A stretch of DNA of 64,000 bases from CAIYRG01 sp964494505 (GTDB lineage: Bacteria; Pseudomonadota; Alphaproteobacteria; Micropepsales; Micropepsaceae): positions 19,947 to 83,946 of the forward strand of contig CAZBRO010000025.1 of assembly GCA_964494505.1 (NCBI GenBank). The letters are read 5' to 3'. The stretch's first letter is position 1. The number at the start of each line of letters is the position of its first letter. Below, piece by piece: positions 8,113-17,532 of this stretch. The notes beneath the pieces are model-generated. The model was not told the DNA's origin, ran no database searches, and worked only from the letters and a program-made list of their open reading frames with translations. Made by a program: the position numbers and the translations under genes.

Positions 8113-8508
8113 ATGGCCCGGCTGTTGTCCTTGGCGCCTATGCCGCGGCCGCGCCGCCTATCGCCTGACGGCAATGACGCCGGAGGTGGCATCACGCCGC
8201 AGCCCATCACCGGCGAGCAGGTCTTCCAACAGGTTTGCCAAGCCTGTCACATGGCGGATGCCAAAGGTGCAACCGGCGCTGCGACCATTCCAGCGCTGGC
8301 GAGCAATCCTCACCTTTCCAACGCCAGCTACCCGATCACGATGGTCTTGTATGGCCGTGGCGCGATGCCCTGGTTCAACGAAATGCTGACTCCGATACAG
8401 ATTGCGAATGTGGTCGGCTATGTGCGGACGCATTTCGGTAACAACTATCCGGAACCGGTCACGCAGGCCGATGTGAAGCTGCTCGGACGCGCGAAAGCCT
8501 CGAAGTAG
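8113..8508 (+). CDS. Extra c-type cytochrome downstream of cassette C, N-terminus probably frameshifted
   Basis: The haem domain is intact: CQACH at residues 42-46, probable Met85 in GRGAMPWF and the family segment IANVVGYVRTHFGNNYPEPVTQADV. The N-terminus in this frame (MARLLSLAPMPRPRRLSPDG) is not a signal peptide, which an exported cytochrome needs. A good Shine-Dalgarno (AAGGAG near 8042) leads to an ATG at 8060 in another frame, and an ATG at 8103 in the third frame gives VVLGAYAAAAPPIA. The export signal was therefore probably lost through one or more frameshifts. It may be a dying fourth cassette cytochrome. Confidence 0.6.
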   Translation: MARLLSLAPMPRPRRLSPDGNDAGGGITPQPITGEQVFQQVCQACHMADAKGATGAATIPALASNPHLSNASYPITMVLYGRGAMPWFNEMLTPIQIANVVGYVRTHFGNNYPEPVTQADVKLLGRAKASK

Positions 8509-8606
8509 GGCCTATGTTCTGCACCGGCCCTGCGTCGGCTGCGGTTCGCAATCTCAGGCATACGATTCGGCGGCGTTGTCCCTAGCGGAGCTATTCTTCT
8601 GCCCCA

Positions 8607-9580
<974 letters not shown>

Positions 9581-9584
<4 letters not shown>

Positions 9585-10020
9585 AACCGCAGATCAACGC
9601 CCAGAGCTATCATCTGCGCTACGTGCTGGAGGAGACCGCATCGTGGCGTCGTTCGATATCTCGCCCGAGCACGAACTTGCCATGCCCATGACGCGGCGCC
9701 TGACGCGCAATCTGGTGGCGGCGCTGGCCAAAATTTACCACCGACTGGCGGGGCCAGGTGCCGGGCGTCAGGCCGGCCTTGCGCGACACGATCCTGGATT
9801 TCGAGCACAGCAATTCCATCGCCGCCGCGAAGGCCCAGGGCAATATGCGCGGGCAATATGCGCGACGAGAACCGGCAGAAGCCGCCCCGCCGCCCGTCCG
9901 GCTGGTCCATGAAGTCAAGCTGGTCCCTAAGCCCGACGGCGGACTTTCGCTCTCTTCGACAATGCCGAGCAGATCCTCGCCATCGAAATGGCGCCCGACC
10001 GCATGCACATGGTGATCCGC
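9581..10020 (+). pseudogene. Decayed unidentified gene overlapping the ribF stop
   Basis: A GTG at 9581 overlaps the ribF stop (GTGA), the mark of a coupled gene, but the frame closes after about 36 codons. Protein-like sequence continues in other frames: FDISPEHELAMPMTRRLTRN, then QVPGVRPALRDTILDFEHSN with VHEVKLVPKPDGGLSL, then NAEQILAIEMAPDRMHMVIR. Joined across at least three frameshifts they would give a protein of roughly 150 residues. I do not recognise the family. Sequencing errors could also cause this, but the number of shifts favours decay. Confidence 0.45.
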
Positions 10021-10157
10021 GCGGCGCATCAAGTATCGCGACGGCGATACGACTTTTCCGGATCATGCCCTGCTGCGCGCCTAGTCGGGAAACGGTGGGG
10101 CTCGACCTGATAATCGCCGAAAAAGCGATTTTGCGCCAAGCGGATTCGAACGCATTG

Positions 10158-10619
10158 CTACGGAGCGACGGCGATTGCCGAAATTTCAATCTTCATGTCG
10201 CGCGGTAAATGGGCGACCTGAACAGTCGCGCGGGCCGGAGGCGCAGCTTTAAAATAGGTGGCATACACTTTATTCATCCGGTCAAACTCACCGATGTCCG
10301 TAACGTAGACCGTCGTCGAGACAAGGTGATCCATGGTTAGTCCATCCGCGGCGAGTATGGCCATAATATTGTCCAGCACCTGGCGAGTCTGCTCCTCGAT
10401 CGTCGCGTCCGACATAACCCGATTGGTCTTGGCATCGATTGCGATCTCTCCCGAGACGTACAGGGCCTTACCGACTCGGATTGCCTGTGAATAAGGACCG
10501 ATGGCACTTGGGGCGGCCGGTGTCGAAATTACTTTTTTGCCGATGTCTTGTGCGTTCACACCACCCGCCGATGCAATGAATGCTAGCGCGGCTACGGCCC
10601 ATGAAATGTTGTTGGGCAT
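10158..10619 (-). CDS. Exported RidA-family protein (canonical type)
   Basis: A 153-residue RidA with a signal peptide (residues 1-23, WAVAALAFIASAGGVNA). Unlike the cassette RidAs it has the classical motifs: GPYSQAIRVG (41-50), Arg130 in PPARATVQVAHLP and Glu145 in KIEISAIAV, so imine/enamine deaminase activity is likely. An export signal on a canonical RidA places this reaction in the periplasm. AGGAG lies just upstream of the start. It is transcribed away from the TPR gene at 11050 and stands alone. Confidence 0.88.
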   Translation of the reverse strand: MPNNISWAVAALAFIASAGGVNAQDIGKKVISTPAAPSAIGPYSQAIRVGKALYVSGEIAIDAKTNRVMSDATIEEQTRQVLDNIMAILAADGLTMDHLVSTTVYVTDIGEFDRMNKVYATYFKAAPPARATVQVAHLPRDMKIEISAIAVAP

Positions 10620-11049
10620 GGCGTTCGATCTCCTAAAGAAGAGTTGAGTGGTGAGAAGCTACATCGGTTGAGCCGTAAAAGCACCCGTTATCGGAGCGCG
10701 GTCATTCCCAATCGCGGCGGCAAGGCTGGGAAAACCAGTTGCCAGTTTTTTGTTCAATCGCGCAGCATGTGCCCGATTGGATGCGATTTCGGCCTGCGAG
10801 ATTATTCAACCGTGTTCGACCTTCTCCTCTGCGTACATCGCAACGACATGAATCTCCCTCCTCACATCCCCGTGTCCGTACGTGATTATTACATGAGCTA
10901 AAAGCCAAACTATTGTGCATCCGACAAATTGCTCATAATTTAAGCGCATGATGCAGTATTGAGCATCGAACTTGTGTTTTCATCACAACATGATAGAACG
11001 CAATTCGCACCACACATGAAGTGCGAGACAATCGTATCAGGAGGTTTAA
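10620..11049. other. Intergenic region between divergent genes
   Basis: 430 bp without a credible gene. It holds the ribosome binding sites of the RidA gene (minus strand) and the TPR gene (CAGGAGG just before 11050). An A+T-rich stretch at about 10880-11000 probably contains promoters for one or both. No specific promoter boxes can be assigned. Confidence 0.5.
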
Positions 11050-11625
11050 ATGCCCCTAAAATCATGCCTCATGGTGATGGCCGGCGCGAGCATGCTGTTC
11101 GCCGCCACACCGTTGTTTGCTGCCGATCATACACAGAGTTCGGCGGATATTTGCGCCAACGCCGCCGCTATAGCCCAAGCAAGAGGCACCGCGACGGATT
11201 CGGCAATGGCGGAATGCTCGGTCGCGATCAGACTGGCCTATTACGAACCCCGGCGCGCCGCAGCGCTTACCAATCGCAGTGCGTTGTATCTCGTCAGCGG
11301 GCAATACGGCGCCTCGATAGCCGATGCCAATGCAGCCTTGCAGCTCGATGACCAACTGGCGCAAGCCTATGTGAATCGCGGAGCGGCTTTGCTTCAGGAA
11401 CATCGGCCTGCCGACGCGGCAGCGGATTTCGCGCGGGCTTTGGCCCTCGCTCCGGCGCATCGGGAGGTCATATACTTTGATCGGGCGATAGCGCGTGAAG
11501 ATATGGGCGACCGCCAGGGAGCCTATGCCGACTATCGCGAAGCTGCGGAACTGAGCCCCAATTGGGAGCGGCCGAGACACGAATTGACCCGCTTCACGAT
11601 CATCCCGGCACCGCCGACCAGCTAA
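11050..11625 (+). CDS. Exported tetratricopeptide repeat protein
   Basis: 191 residues. A signal peptide (about 1-25, ending LFAADH) precedes roughly three TPR units, visible as alternating helices with the pattern A-x-x-N-R-(G/S)-x-x-Y or L: ALTNRSALYLVSGQYGASIA, then AYVNRGAALLQEHRPADAAA, then a third unit around YFDRAIAREDMGDRQGAYAD. TPRs mediate protein-protein contacts, and here the location is periplasmic. AGGAGG precedes the ATG. A strong terminator follows at 11656, so it is probably monocistronic. No partner can be named. Confidence 0.85.
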   Translation: MPLKSCLMVMAGASMLFAATPLFAADHTQSSADICANAAAIAQARGTATDSAMAECSVAIRLAYYEPRRAAALTNRSALYLVSGQYGASIADANAALQLDDQLAQAYVNRGAALLQEHRPADAAADFARALALAPAHREVIYFDRAIAREDMGDRQGAYADYREAAELSPNWERPRHELTRFTIIPAPPTS

Positions 11626-11655
11626 CTATAAGTCGACTTTTGAAATAATCTTACC

Positions 11656-11683
11656 AGGAGGGCGGCGGAAGCCGCCCTCCTTT
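11656..11683 (+). terminator. Rho-independent terminator after the TPR gene
   Basis: Perfect 11-bp arms AGGAGGGCGGC (11656-11666) and GCCGCCCTCCT (11671-11681) with a GGAA tetraloop, followed by TTTCGTTT. Confidence 0.85.
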
Positions 11684-11744
11684 CGTTTGGCCCGAGTCTT
11701 GCGTGGCAGTTGACCGATAACGGCTGAACCGTGAGGTCATTCGA

Positions 11745-12005
11745 ATGAAACCCGTTCTTTTTCTCGGAGTCTTAAGCTTGACAATGCTCGGCGCAGCATA
11801 CGCGGCCGAGGCCAATAATTCCGAAGTTTACGTGATTTCGGTCATTCCCCGCAGCCCGGATGTGAAGCCGATACCGATGAGTCTTCCGGCCGCGGGGCGT
11901 CAAGAACAAGCCGTGCAGAACGAGATCGCAATCAATGCAAAGGCGGTCAAGGTCACTGCCGTCACGAACTCCGAAAAACTCCTGCAGAAGGCGCCCAAGC
12001 AATAG
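11745..12005 (+). CDS. Small exported protein of unknown function
   Basis: 86 residues. A clean signal peptide (MKPVLFLGVLSLTMLGAAYAAE, cleavage near residue 21) is followed by a short, soluble mature part without cysteines or recognised motifs, ending in a basic tail. It lies between the terminator at 11656 and the secreted-family gene at 12018, whose start is 12 bp after its stop, so the two are probably co-transcribed. I do not recognise a family. Confidence 0.6.
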   Translation: MKPVLFLGVLSLTMLGAAYAAEANNSEVYVISVIPRSPDVKPIPMSLPAAGRQEQAVQNEIAINAKAVKVTAVTNSEKLLQKAPKQ

Positions 12006-12017
12006 GCGAGGGGCTTG

Positions 12018-12872
12018 GTGTCCTCATTGAGACATCTCAAATGGATTGCCGCCGCTGTTGTCTACACGAGCGCCGTCGGGATTGGATTGTTCTCCGCAGC
12101 CAAGAGTTCGGTGCCCATTCCCGATTTCAACCCCGATGGCGACACCGGCTGGAATCAGGACCGTGCGGCAAGTGACGATTTCCTTGCGCCCGACCAAGGT
12201 CCTGGACCGGTGCGATCCGACCCCAACTATCCCCATGTGAACAACGGGCAAGGTCAACCGACGTACCGTGTGGCCGATCTTACCAATCCGATCCTGAAGC
12301 CATGGGTCGTAGCGCAAATGAAGAAGACAAATGAGGCGGTGCTGGCGGGTAAGGTGCCGTACATTCAGCGCGAACGCTGCTGGCCTGCCGGCGTGCCCGA
12401 ATGGGACATCTATAACCGCGGAGAGCCGCTGCATTTCATTCAGACGCCACAGGAAGTGCTGATCGTCGACCAACTCTTCTTTCGGACGCGGCACATCTAC
12501 CTCAATGTTCCGCATTCCAAGAATTTAAAACCGTCATGGGACGGAGAATCGGTCGGCCATTACGAAGACGACGAGCTGGTGGTGGATACCGTCGGCCTGA
12601 ACGATCGCACCTTCGTCGATAATTACCGCACGCCGCATACTACGGCCCTGCATGTCGTCGAGCGCTTCAAAATGATCGATGGAGGCAAGTCGCTTCAGGT
12701 ATCGATTCGCGTTGAAGACCCCGGCGCCTTCACGATGGCATGGGGAGCAAAACAGACTTGGAAGCGTGAAAAATCCGGTCCATTGGTCGAGGAGCCTTGT
12801 GAACCTGAAAACGATTTCTTCTTCGGATACGATGTCGTGGCGCAGCCGCGCGCCAAATCCCCCGATTTTTGA
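12018..12872 (+). CDS. Secreted uncharacterised protein, GDTLVVDT-type family, member 1
   Basis: About 284 residues with an N-terminal signal/anchor (WIAAAVVYTSAVGIGLFSA). The mature part shares with the proteins at 29841 and 38134 the order: VADLTNPILKPW, a Cys-Trp/His-x-x-GVP site, FIQTPQEVLIVDQ, HIYLNVPHSKN, SVGHYEDDELVVDTVGLND, NYRTPHTTALHVVERF and a C-terminal SPDF. The repeated strand pattern suggests a beta-rich fold. The family is often seen near TonB receptors; its function is unknown to me. Start GTG 12018, or TTG one codon earlier. A 207-bp piece of this gene is duplicated at 21472. Confidence 0.82.
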   Translation: MSSLRHLKWIAAAVVYTSAVGIGLFSAAKSSVPIPDFNPDGDTGWNQDRAASDDFLAPDQGPGPVRSDPNYPHVNNGQGQPTYRVADLTNPILKPWVVAQMKKTNEAVLAGKVPYIQRERCWPAGVPEWDIYNRGEPLHFIQTPQEVLIVDQLFFRTRHIYLNVPHSKNLKPSWDGESVGHYEDDELVVDTVGLNDRTFVDNYRTPHTTALHVVERFKMIDGGKSLQVSIRVEDPGAFTMAWGAKQTWKREKSGPLVEEPCEPENDFFFGYDVVAQPRAKSPDF

Positions 12873-12950
12873 TCGGTGGATAAATTATATGTGGCGTTCG
12901 AACCGGTCCATCCGGCGCTCCAGCGTCGAGTCGCAATTCTGCTCTGTCGA

Positions 12951-14168
12951 CTAATAACCTACGCGGCCGCGAAACAATTGGGCGATGGTGTTCACCGCCG
13001 TCTCAGCTTCAGCGCGGTCGGGTTCAATCCTCTCATCGTTGAAGCCTTGATACTCGTCATTGCCGCCATGCTGGAAGAGAAAGCCATCCCGGCGCGCCAC
13101 GAATGAATTGAAATTGTAGGAAAGCCCGTAGTGCACTTCGGGCTGCGGGATGGTGCGGGCAAGCTGGCCGCGCACGGGAATGAGCGAATTGTCGCCCAGC
13201 AGTGCACGCGCGCCATAGCCGGTGCAATTGATCAGGGTCCCTTGGGGCAGCCTGGCGAAGTCCGATGGACTGTGAAACTCAGTGATCTCGATCTTCCCGC
13301 CATTGGCGTGAAATTCCGACAGCAAATATTGCGAGTACTCCACGAGGTTGAACATCAGATTGGTCGACTTGCGCACATAGCGGTTGCCGAACGGGTGGCT
13401 GCCCGGGTTGTAGGTCGGGCCGCCCGTTATCAGATCGGGAGTGAGTTCGCGTTGCAGTTCGGCAAATTGCGGCCGCGTATCGTTGGGGTTGTGAGTACGC
13501 GGCTGAAGCCCGGCCAGATCGTCCGCGATGTTGTAGCTGTCGATATATTCCACAGGATTCCCGGGCAGCCCAAGCAAGGTGTAATAGGTCTGGTAGGCCC
13601 TCCGGCACATGCCCTCCCACAAGCTCTTGAACTCCGGCGTCGCATATTGCTCGAAGCAAATGCGCGAATCGGGCGTGAACAGGCCGGTTGCGAAGGAAGA
13701 GCGCACATTTGGTGGAAGGTCCTTGGCATAGATGATGACATTGGCTCCGGCGCGCTGCAGCGAGAGGGCCGAAGTCATCCCCAACGCGCCGCAGCCGATC
13801 ACCGCGATGTCGCGCTCGCCGGTTGCCATTGCTTTGTCGGCGGCAATACCGCTTGAGCCCCAAGACAGCGACCACCCACTGCCGCCATGGCCATAATTGT
13901 GAACGACGGTCTTTCCTGCGATTTGCTCGACGTCCAGTCGCGGCCCCTGAGGGCGGAACGGGCGAGTGCAAACCGTAATGCGGACGATTCGGTTCGCCGC
14001 TGTGTCCACTGGCGCCAATTCCAACCTCGGCCCCAGATTCATGCTGTTGCCGAAGTTTGCGGCACAGCGCGGAAGCGCACCCAAACAGAGGGCGGCGCTC
14101 GCACCCGATAAAATCCGACGCCGTCCGATCAGAATTGACATGCGAGCCGCACCTGTCATTGCAAACAT
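12951..14168 (-). CDS. D-amino-acid-oxidase-like FAD oxidoreductase with circularly permuted order
   Basis: 405 residues. After a Tat-like leader (GRRRILSGASAALCLGALP) comes a segment that in ordinary D-amino-acid oxidases is C-terminal: TRPFRPQGPRLDVEQ (about 68-82) and VVHNYGHGGSGWSLSWG (88-104). Only then comes the usual N-terminal Rossmann motif DIAVIGCGALGMTSALSLQRAG (120-141) and the SSFATGLFTP segment. The protein ends with LINCTGYGARALLGD and PVRGQLAR, which normally precede the RPxRP part. The catalytic parts are thus all present in rotated order. Predicted reaction: oxidation of a D-amino or cyclic imino acid. Alternative start ATG at 14141. It stands divergent to the acylase at 14353. 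Confidence 0.8.
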   Translation of the reverse strand: MFAMTGAARMSILIGRRRILSGASAALCLGALPRCAANFGNSMNLGPRLELAPVDTAANRIVRITVCTRPFRPQGPRLDVEQIAGKTVVHNYGHGGSGWSLSWGSSGIAADKAMATGERDIAVIGCGALGMTSALSLQRAGANVIIYAKDLPPNVRSSFATGLFTPDSRICFEQYATPEFKSLWEGMCRRAYQTYYTLLGLPGNPVEYIDSYNIADDLAGLQPRTHNPNDTRPQFAELQRELTPDLITGGPTYNPGSHPFGNRYVRKSTNLMFNLVEYSQYLLSEFHANGGKIEITEFHSPSDFARLPQGTLINCTGYGARALLGDNSLIPVRGQLARTIPQPEVHYGLSYNFNSFVARRDGFLFQHGGNDEYQGFNDERIEPDRAEAETAVNTIAQLFRGRVGY

Positions 14169-14302
14169 TTTATTTTAAACAAATCGCTCGCCAAATCCAT
14201 GGACAATTGCCGCGACCGACACTCACACGGATTCTGCGAGCGCGCCGCAGCTTGTGTAAGACAGCACCTTTCGATAATCTTGAATAGAGACGGACGGCCG
14301 GG

Positions 14303-14342
14303 CTCGCGTCAGATCGGACATTCTCGCGTCAGATCGGACATT
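14303..14342. repeat. Two perfect 20-bp tandem repeats upstream of the acylase gene
   Basis: The unit starting CTCGCGTCAGATCGG occurs at 14303-14322 and again at 14323-14342, immediately before the Shine-Dalgarno of the acylase gene. It may be a simple duplication of promoter-proximal sequence or a doubled regulator site. The unit itself is not palindromic. Confidence 0.8.
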
Positions 14343-14352
14343 GGAGTGCAAG

Positions 14353-16515
14353 ATGATGACCGCCGCGCGACTGCTGCCGAAGTATGGTGCGAACATCTCC
14401 GGCCAGCTTAAATGCGCCATGGCCGGCGTCGTAATGTGTCTTCTTTTCGCGCATGACGACGCTGTCTTTGCACGGAGCAACTATTCGGCAGAAGTTCTGT
14501 GGGATCGCTACGGCGTTCCGCACATTTATGCTCAAGACACGGCGGATCTCTTTTACGGTTTCGGCTGGGCGCAAGTGAAGAGTCACGGCGATCTCATTTT
14601 GAGGCTTTATGCCGAGGGGCGGGGTAAAGCAGCAGAGTATTTTGGACAGCAAGAGCTCGATAGTGATCGCTGGATGACGATCAACGACGTTCCCAATCGT
14701 GCACAGGCTTGGCTCAAGGAACAGACGCCCGAGTTCCGCGCCAATCTGATTGCGTTCGCCGACGGCATGAACGCGTATGCCGCCGCGCATCCGGAGGCGC
14801 TCTCGGAAGCCGCCAAACGGGTTCTGCCGATCGGCGGAGCGGATGTGATCGGTTACGCGCTGAGGCTATTCCAATATGTCTATATTGCGCCTCAGTCGAT
14901 TGCGTCGCGCTTGCCGGCGGATGCGGCGGCAGCGCCTCCCGATCCGGCGACCGAGCGGAACGGGTCGAACGGGTGGGCGATCGCGCCTTCGCGCTCGGCC
15001 AGCGGCAAAACCATGATGTTGATGAACCCCCATCTTCCCTGGGGTCCGGACTGGTCGACTTATTACGAAGCGCAACTCGATGCGCCTGGCGTGCATCTCT
15101 ATGGGGCGACCCAAATCGGTTTGCCGGTTTTGCGCTTCGTCTTCAGCGATCAGCTGGGCATCACCAATACCGTAGACAAGACCAACGGCGTCACGTTCTA
15201 CAAGCTCGCGCCCGCAGGCGGCGGCTATGTTTTTGACGGCAAGGCTCGCGCGTTCGAAGCCAGCGCCGTCAGCTTGAAAGTCCGTCGAGCGGACGGAGGA
15301 TTCGACACCGAGACCGTGCCGGTACGACGGTCCGTACAAGGACCGATTGTCGGGGAGAGGAACGGCGCGCCGATTGCGATGCGGGTCGCCGGCCTTGATC
15401 GGCCGCGAGCGCTTGAACAATATTGGAAGATGGAAACCGCGCCCGATTTCGCGGCCTATCAGGCTGCCCTTCGCATGATGCAGGTCCCGACCTTCAATAT
15501 CATTTACGCAGACAAGGACGGTCACATCGAATACCTGTTCAACGGCTTGGTTCCGCGCCACAGTTCCGGCGCCTTGGACTATTGGAAGTCGGCCGTCCCG
15601 GGCGACACGTCGAAAACCTTATGGACGAGCTATCTTACTTATGACGAGCTTCCTAAGGTCATCGATCCGCCCGGCGGCACGGTTCAAAATTCCAACGATC
15701 CTCCTTGGAACGCTGCATTTCCCTCTACGATCGACCCCGCCCCATACAAACCGTATATTAGCGCCAACGATGTGAGTTTGCGCATGGAGCACGGAATTCG
15801 GATGCTCGGCGAGCATTCGAAGATCGGTTTCGATCAGCTTCTTGCCGACCGGGGGTCCACGCGTTCGGAATTGGCCGATCGATTGCTTCCCGATCTCGAC
15901 AAGGCTGTAGCGGTTTATGGCGGCGAGGCCGCCAAGCAGGCCATGGCCGTATTGAACCGCTGGGACCACACCACCGACGCCGACAGCCGCGGCGCGCTAC
16001 TGTTCCTGGCCTGGTCGGATCGATTGAAGCAGCCCGATGGCTACACGGCTGCAGGATTCGCGGTTCCCTACGATTTGAGCAAGCCCCTCACGACTCCCGC
16101 CGGTTTTGCCGACCCGAAGGCGGCGGTGGACGCTCTGGCCGCAGCCGCGAAGGATATGCTTGCTTCCCAAGGCTCTCTTGATGCGCCTTGGTCGCAAGTC
16201 ATGCGGCTGCAGTGGGGCGGACGCGATCTTCCGGCCAGCGGTGGCCCCGGCCGGCTTGGAGTCTTCAACGTCATCGACTATACCCCGCCGAAAAATGGCG
16301 TGCGTGCGGCAAATTTCGGCAGCAGCTTCGTGGCCGTGGTGAGTTTCGATTCCCCCTCGCGCGCCAAGGTGCTGATGTCGTACGGCGAGTCATCGCAACC
16401 CGGTTCTTCTCATGCTGGCGATCAATTGCCGCTGCTGGCGCAAAAGCAAATGCGCGATGCCTGGGTTGACCGTGCCGAGGTCGAGGCCAATCTTGAGAGC
16501 CGCGACGTGTTTTGA
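14353..16515 (+). CDS. Penicillin acylase / AHL acylase family Ntn hydrolase
   Basis: A 720-residue periplasmic amidase precursor. The alpha chain begins after a signal region (about 1-40) with the family opening VLWDRYGVPHIYAQD and GFGWAQVKSHGDL. The autocatalytic site is NGSNGWAI with Ser205 as the nucleophile that becomes the beta-chain N-terminus, followed by MMLMNPHLPW. The C-terminus shows NFGSSFVAVVSFD and GESSQPGSSH, typical of aculeacin/AHL acylases. Start ATG 14353 with GGAG at 14343-14346. Such enzymes cleave amide bonds of N-acyl amines, lactones or lactams. The neighbouring amino acid oxidase could act on the released amine; this link is inference. Confidence 0.9.
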   Translation: MMTAARLLPKYGANISGQLKCAMAGVVMCLLFAHDDAVFARSNYSAEVLWDRYGVPHIYAQDTADLFYGFGWAQVKSHGDLILRLYAEGRGKAAEYFGQQELDSDRWMTINDVPNRAQAWLKEQTPEFRANLIAFADGMNAYAAAHPEALSEAAKRVLPIGGADVIGYALRLFQYVYIAPQSIASRLPADAAAAPPDPATERNGSNGWAIAPSRSASGKTMMLMNPHLPWGPDWSTYYEAQLDAPGVHLYGATQIGLPVLRFVFSDQLGITNTVDKTNGVTFYKLAPAGGGYVFDGKARAFEASAVSLKVRRADGGFDTETVPVRRSVQGPIVGERNGAPIAMRVAGLDRPRALEQYWKMETAPDFAAYQAALRMMQVPTFNIIYADKDGHIEYLFNGLVPRHSSGALDYWKSAVPGDTSKTLWTSYLTYDELPKVIDPPGGTVQNSNDPPWNAAFPSTIDPAPYKPYISANDVSLRMEHGIRMLGEHSKIGFDQLLADRGSTRSELADRLLPDLDKAVAVYGGEAAKQAMAVLNRWDHTTDADSRGALLFLAWSDRLKQPDGYTAAGFAVPYDLSKPLTTPAGFADPKAAVDALAAAAKDMLASQGSLDAPWSQVMRLQWGGRDLPASGGPGRLGVFNVIDYTPPKNGVRAANFGSSFVAVVSFDSPSRAKVLMSYGESSQPGSSHAGDQLPLLAQKQMRDAWVDRAEVEANLESRDVF

Positions 16516-16620
16516 AGCGCCGGCAGTGTGCTGGGTTGCGCACACGGGCACTCGCCGTAACCTTGCGACCGGAGGCATCAAGGCATTACCATAATCGCGC
16601 GAGGCTTTCGGACAGAAAAA

Positions 16621-17025
16621 ATGCGCGCGATTATCGGGACGTTCTCGGTGACAATATTTATCGGTTCATTTGTCGGTTCGGCAGCCGCATGGGCAACCGA
16701 ATCGGCGTCGAAACCGTCATCGGGTTGCTTTGCCAGCACGCAATTCGATGCCTGGAGGGCGCCTGACGCAAACACGATCTATATCCGCGCCAATCTCAAC
16801 CGCTATTTTCGCCTCGATCTCAGGAAAGCATGCACGACGCTCGCATGGCCCGATGCGCGTTTGGTCCTGAAAGTCCATGGCGCAGACTTGATTTGTTCGC
16901 CGCTCGACTTCGATCTGGAGGCGAGCCAAGGTCTTCAGGAAGCTCCCGAACCTTGCTTTGTGACGAAAATGACGATGCTTTCTCCGGCCGAAATCAAGGC
17001 GCTCCCGGAAAAAGTCAGACCTTAG
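16621..17025 (+). CDS. Small exported protein, DUF6491-like
   Basis: 134 residues. A signal peptide (about 1-26) is followed by a compact domain with four cysteines (CFASTQFDAWR, KACTTL, DLICSPLDF, EPCFVTKM), which could pair as two disulfides in the periplasm. The layout, Cys-x(n)-W-x-A-x-D-x-x-T-I-Y at the start and P-C-x-V-x-x-M-T-x-L-S at the end, resembles DUF6491 secreted proteins, though I recall that family only loosely. No SD stronger than AGAAAAA precedes the ATG. It follows the acylase by 105 bp on the same strand. Confidence 0.55.
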   Translation: MRAIIGTFSVTIFIGSFVGSAAAWATESASKPSSGCFASTQFDAWRAPDANTIYIRANLNRYFRLDLRKACTTLAWPDARLVLKVHGADLICSPLDFDLEASQGLQEAPEPCFVTKMTMLSPAEIKALPEKVRP

Positions 17026-17143
17026 CGAGTTCGATCCAGAGATGTCGCGGCGGTAGGACGCAGGGCCGATAGCGTTCGGCGCTCGAGTTGAATGGTGTCC
17101 CAAGCGCAAACGGAAATTTCGGAAACCGAGGAACTCGACGAAT

Positions 17144-17326
17144 CTTGGCGGTTCGGTGCTCTCGCCGAATATTTGGCAAGCACTGAAGGACATGAATAGC
17201 GCTTACGTGCGCATGACGGGTTTACTCGATTCGACCGGACGAATGGTTGCGGACTTGGCCGGGGCCGAAGCCGCACGGATCACTCTGGAGCGAGCGCAGC
17301 AATCGTACTTTCCGTCGCGGGTTTGA
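17144..17326 (+). pseudogene. Fragment of a SelA-like PLP-dependent enzyme
   Basis: In one frame the translation LGGSVLSPNIWQALKDMNSA, continuing to GLLDSTGRMVADLAGAEAARIT, matches the N-terminal region of SelA/D-glucosaminate-6-phosphate ammonia-lyase-like PLP enzymes (pattern LGGSxLSPxVxxAM...GxxIAxLxGAEAAxVTSGA). The conserved SGA that should follow is replaced by LERAQQS and a stop at 17324. Upstream residues run out of frame near 17140. Only about 60 of roughly 400 residues remain, so it is a relic between the small exported protein and oxidase copy D. Confidence 0.45.
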
Positions 17327-17409
17327 ACTCGACGGCCGAATCCGGATCGGTATCGGCGGTGAGGAAAACGGCGCTCAGAGAACCTTGCGCAGGCTGACGG
17401 CGGGGCTAA

Positions 17410-17443
17410 GGCATTTTCAGGCGAAGTGCCTTCGCGGTTCGCC
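17410..17443. repeat. Partial intergenic palindromic repeat, inverted relative of 1236-1269
   Basis: Contains GCGAAG-TGC-CTTCGC with a GCATTTTCAG flank. Its reverse complement matches the right part of the element at 1171-1271 with one or two differences. It is non-coding. Confidence 0.55.
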
Positions 17444-17532
17444 GTAGAAACGCGACAAAGGCTTCGTGAAATTCGAAGCGATCCTGGGCACGCTTCTTGC
17501 ACAGCTTTGACGAGGGAACGGCGGTCACAATG

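Noticed and set aside
8509..8606. FMN riboswitch before ribF
   Set aside because: The 98-bp gap is too short and lacks the conserved RFN-element blocks.
14303..14342. Short CRISPR-like array
   Set aside because: Two abutting repeats without spacers; no cas genes anywhere in the window.
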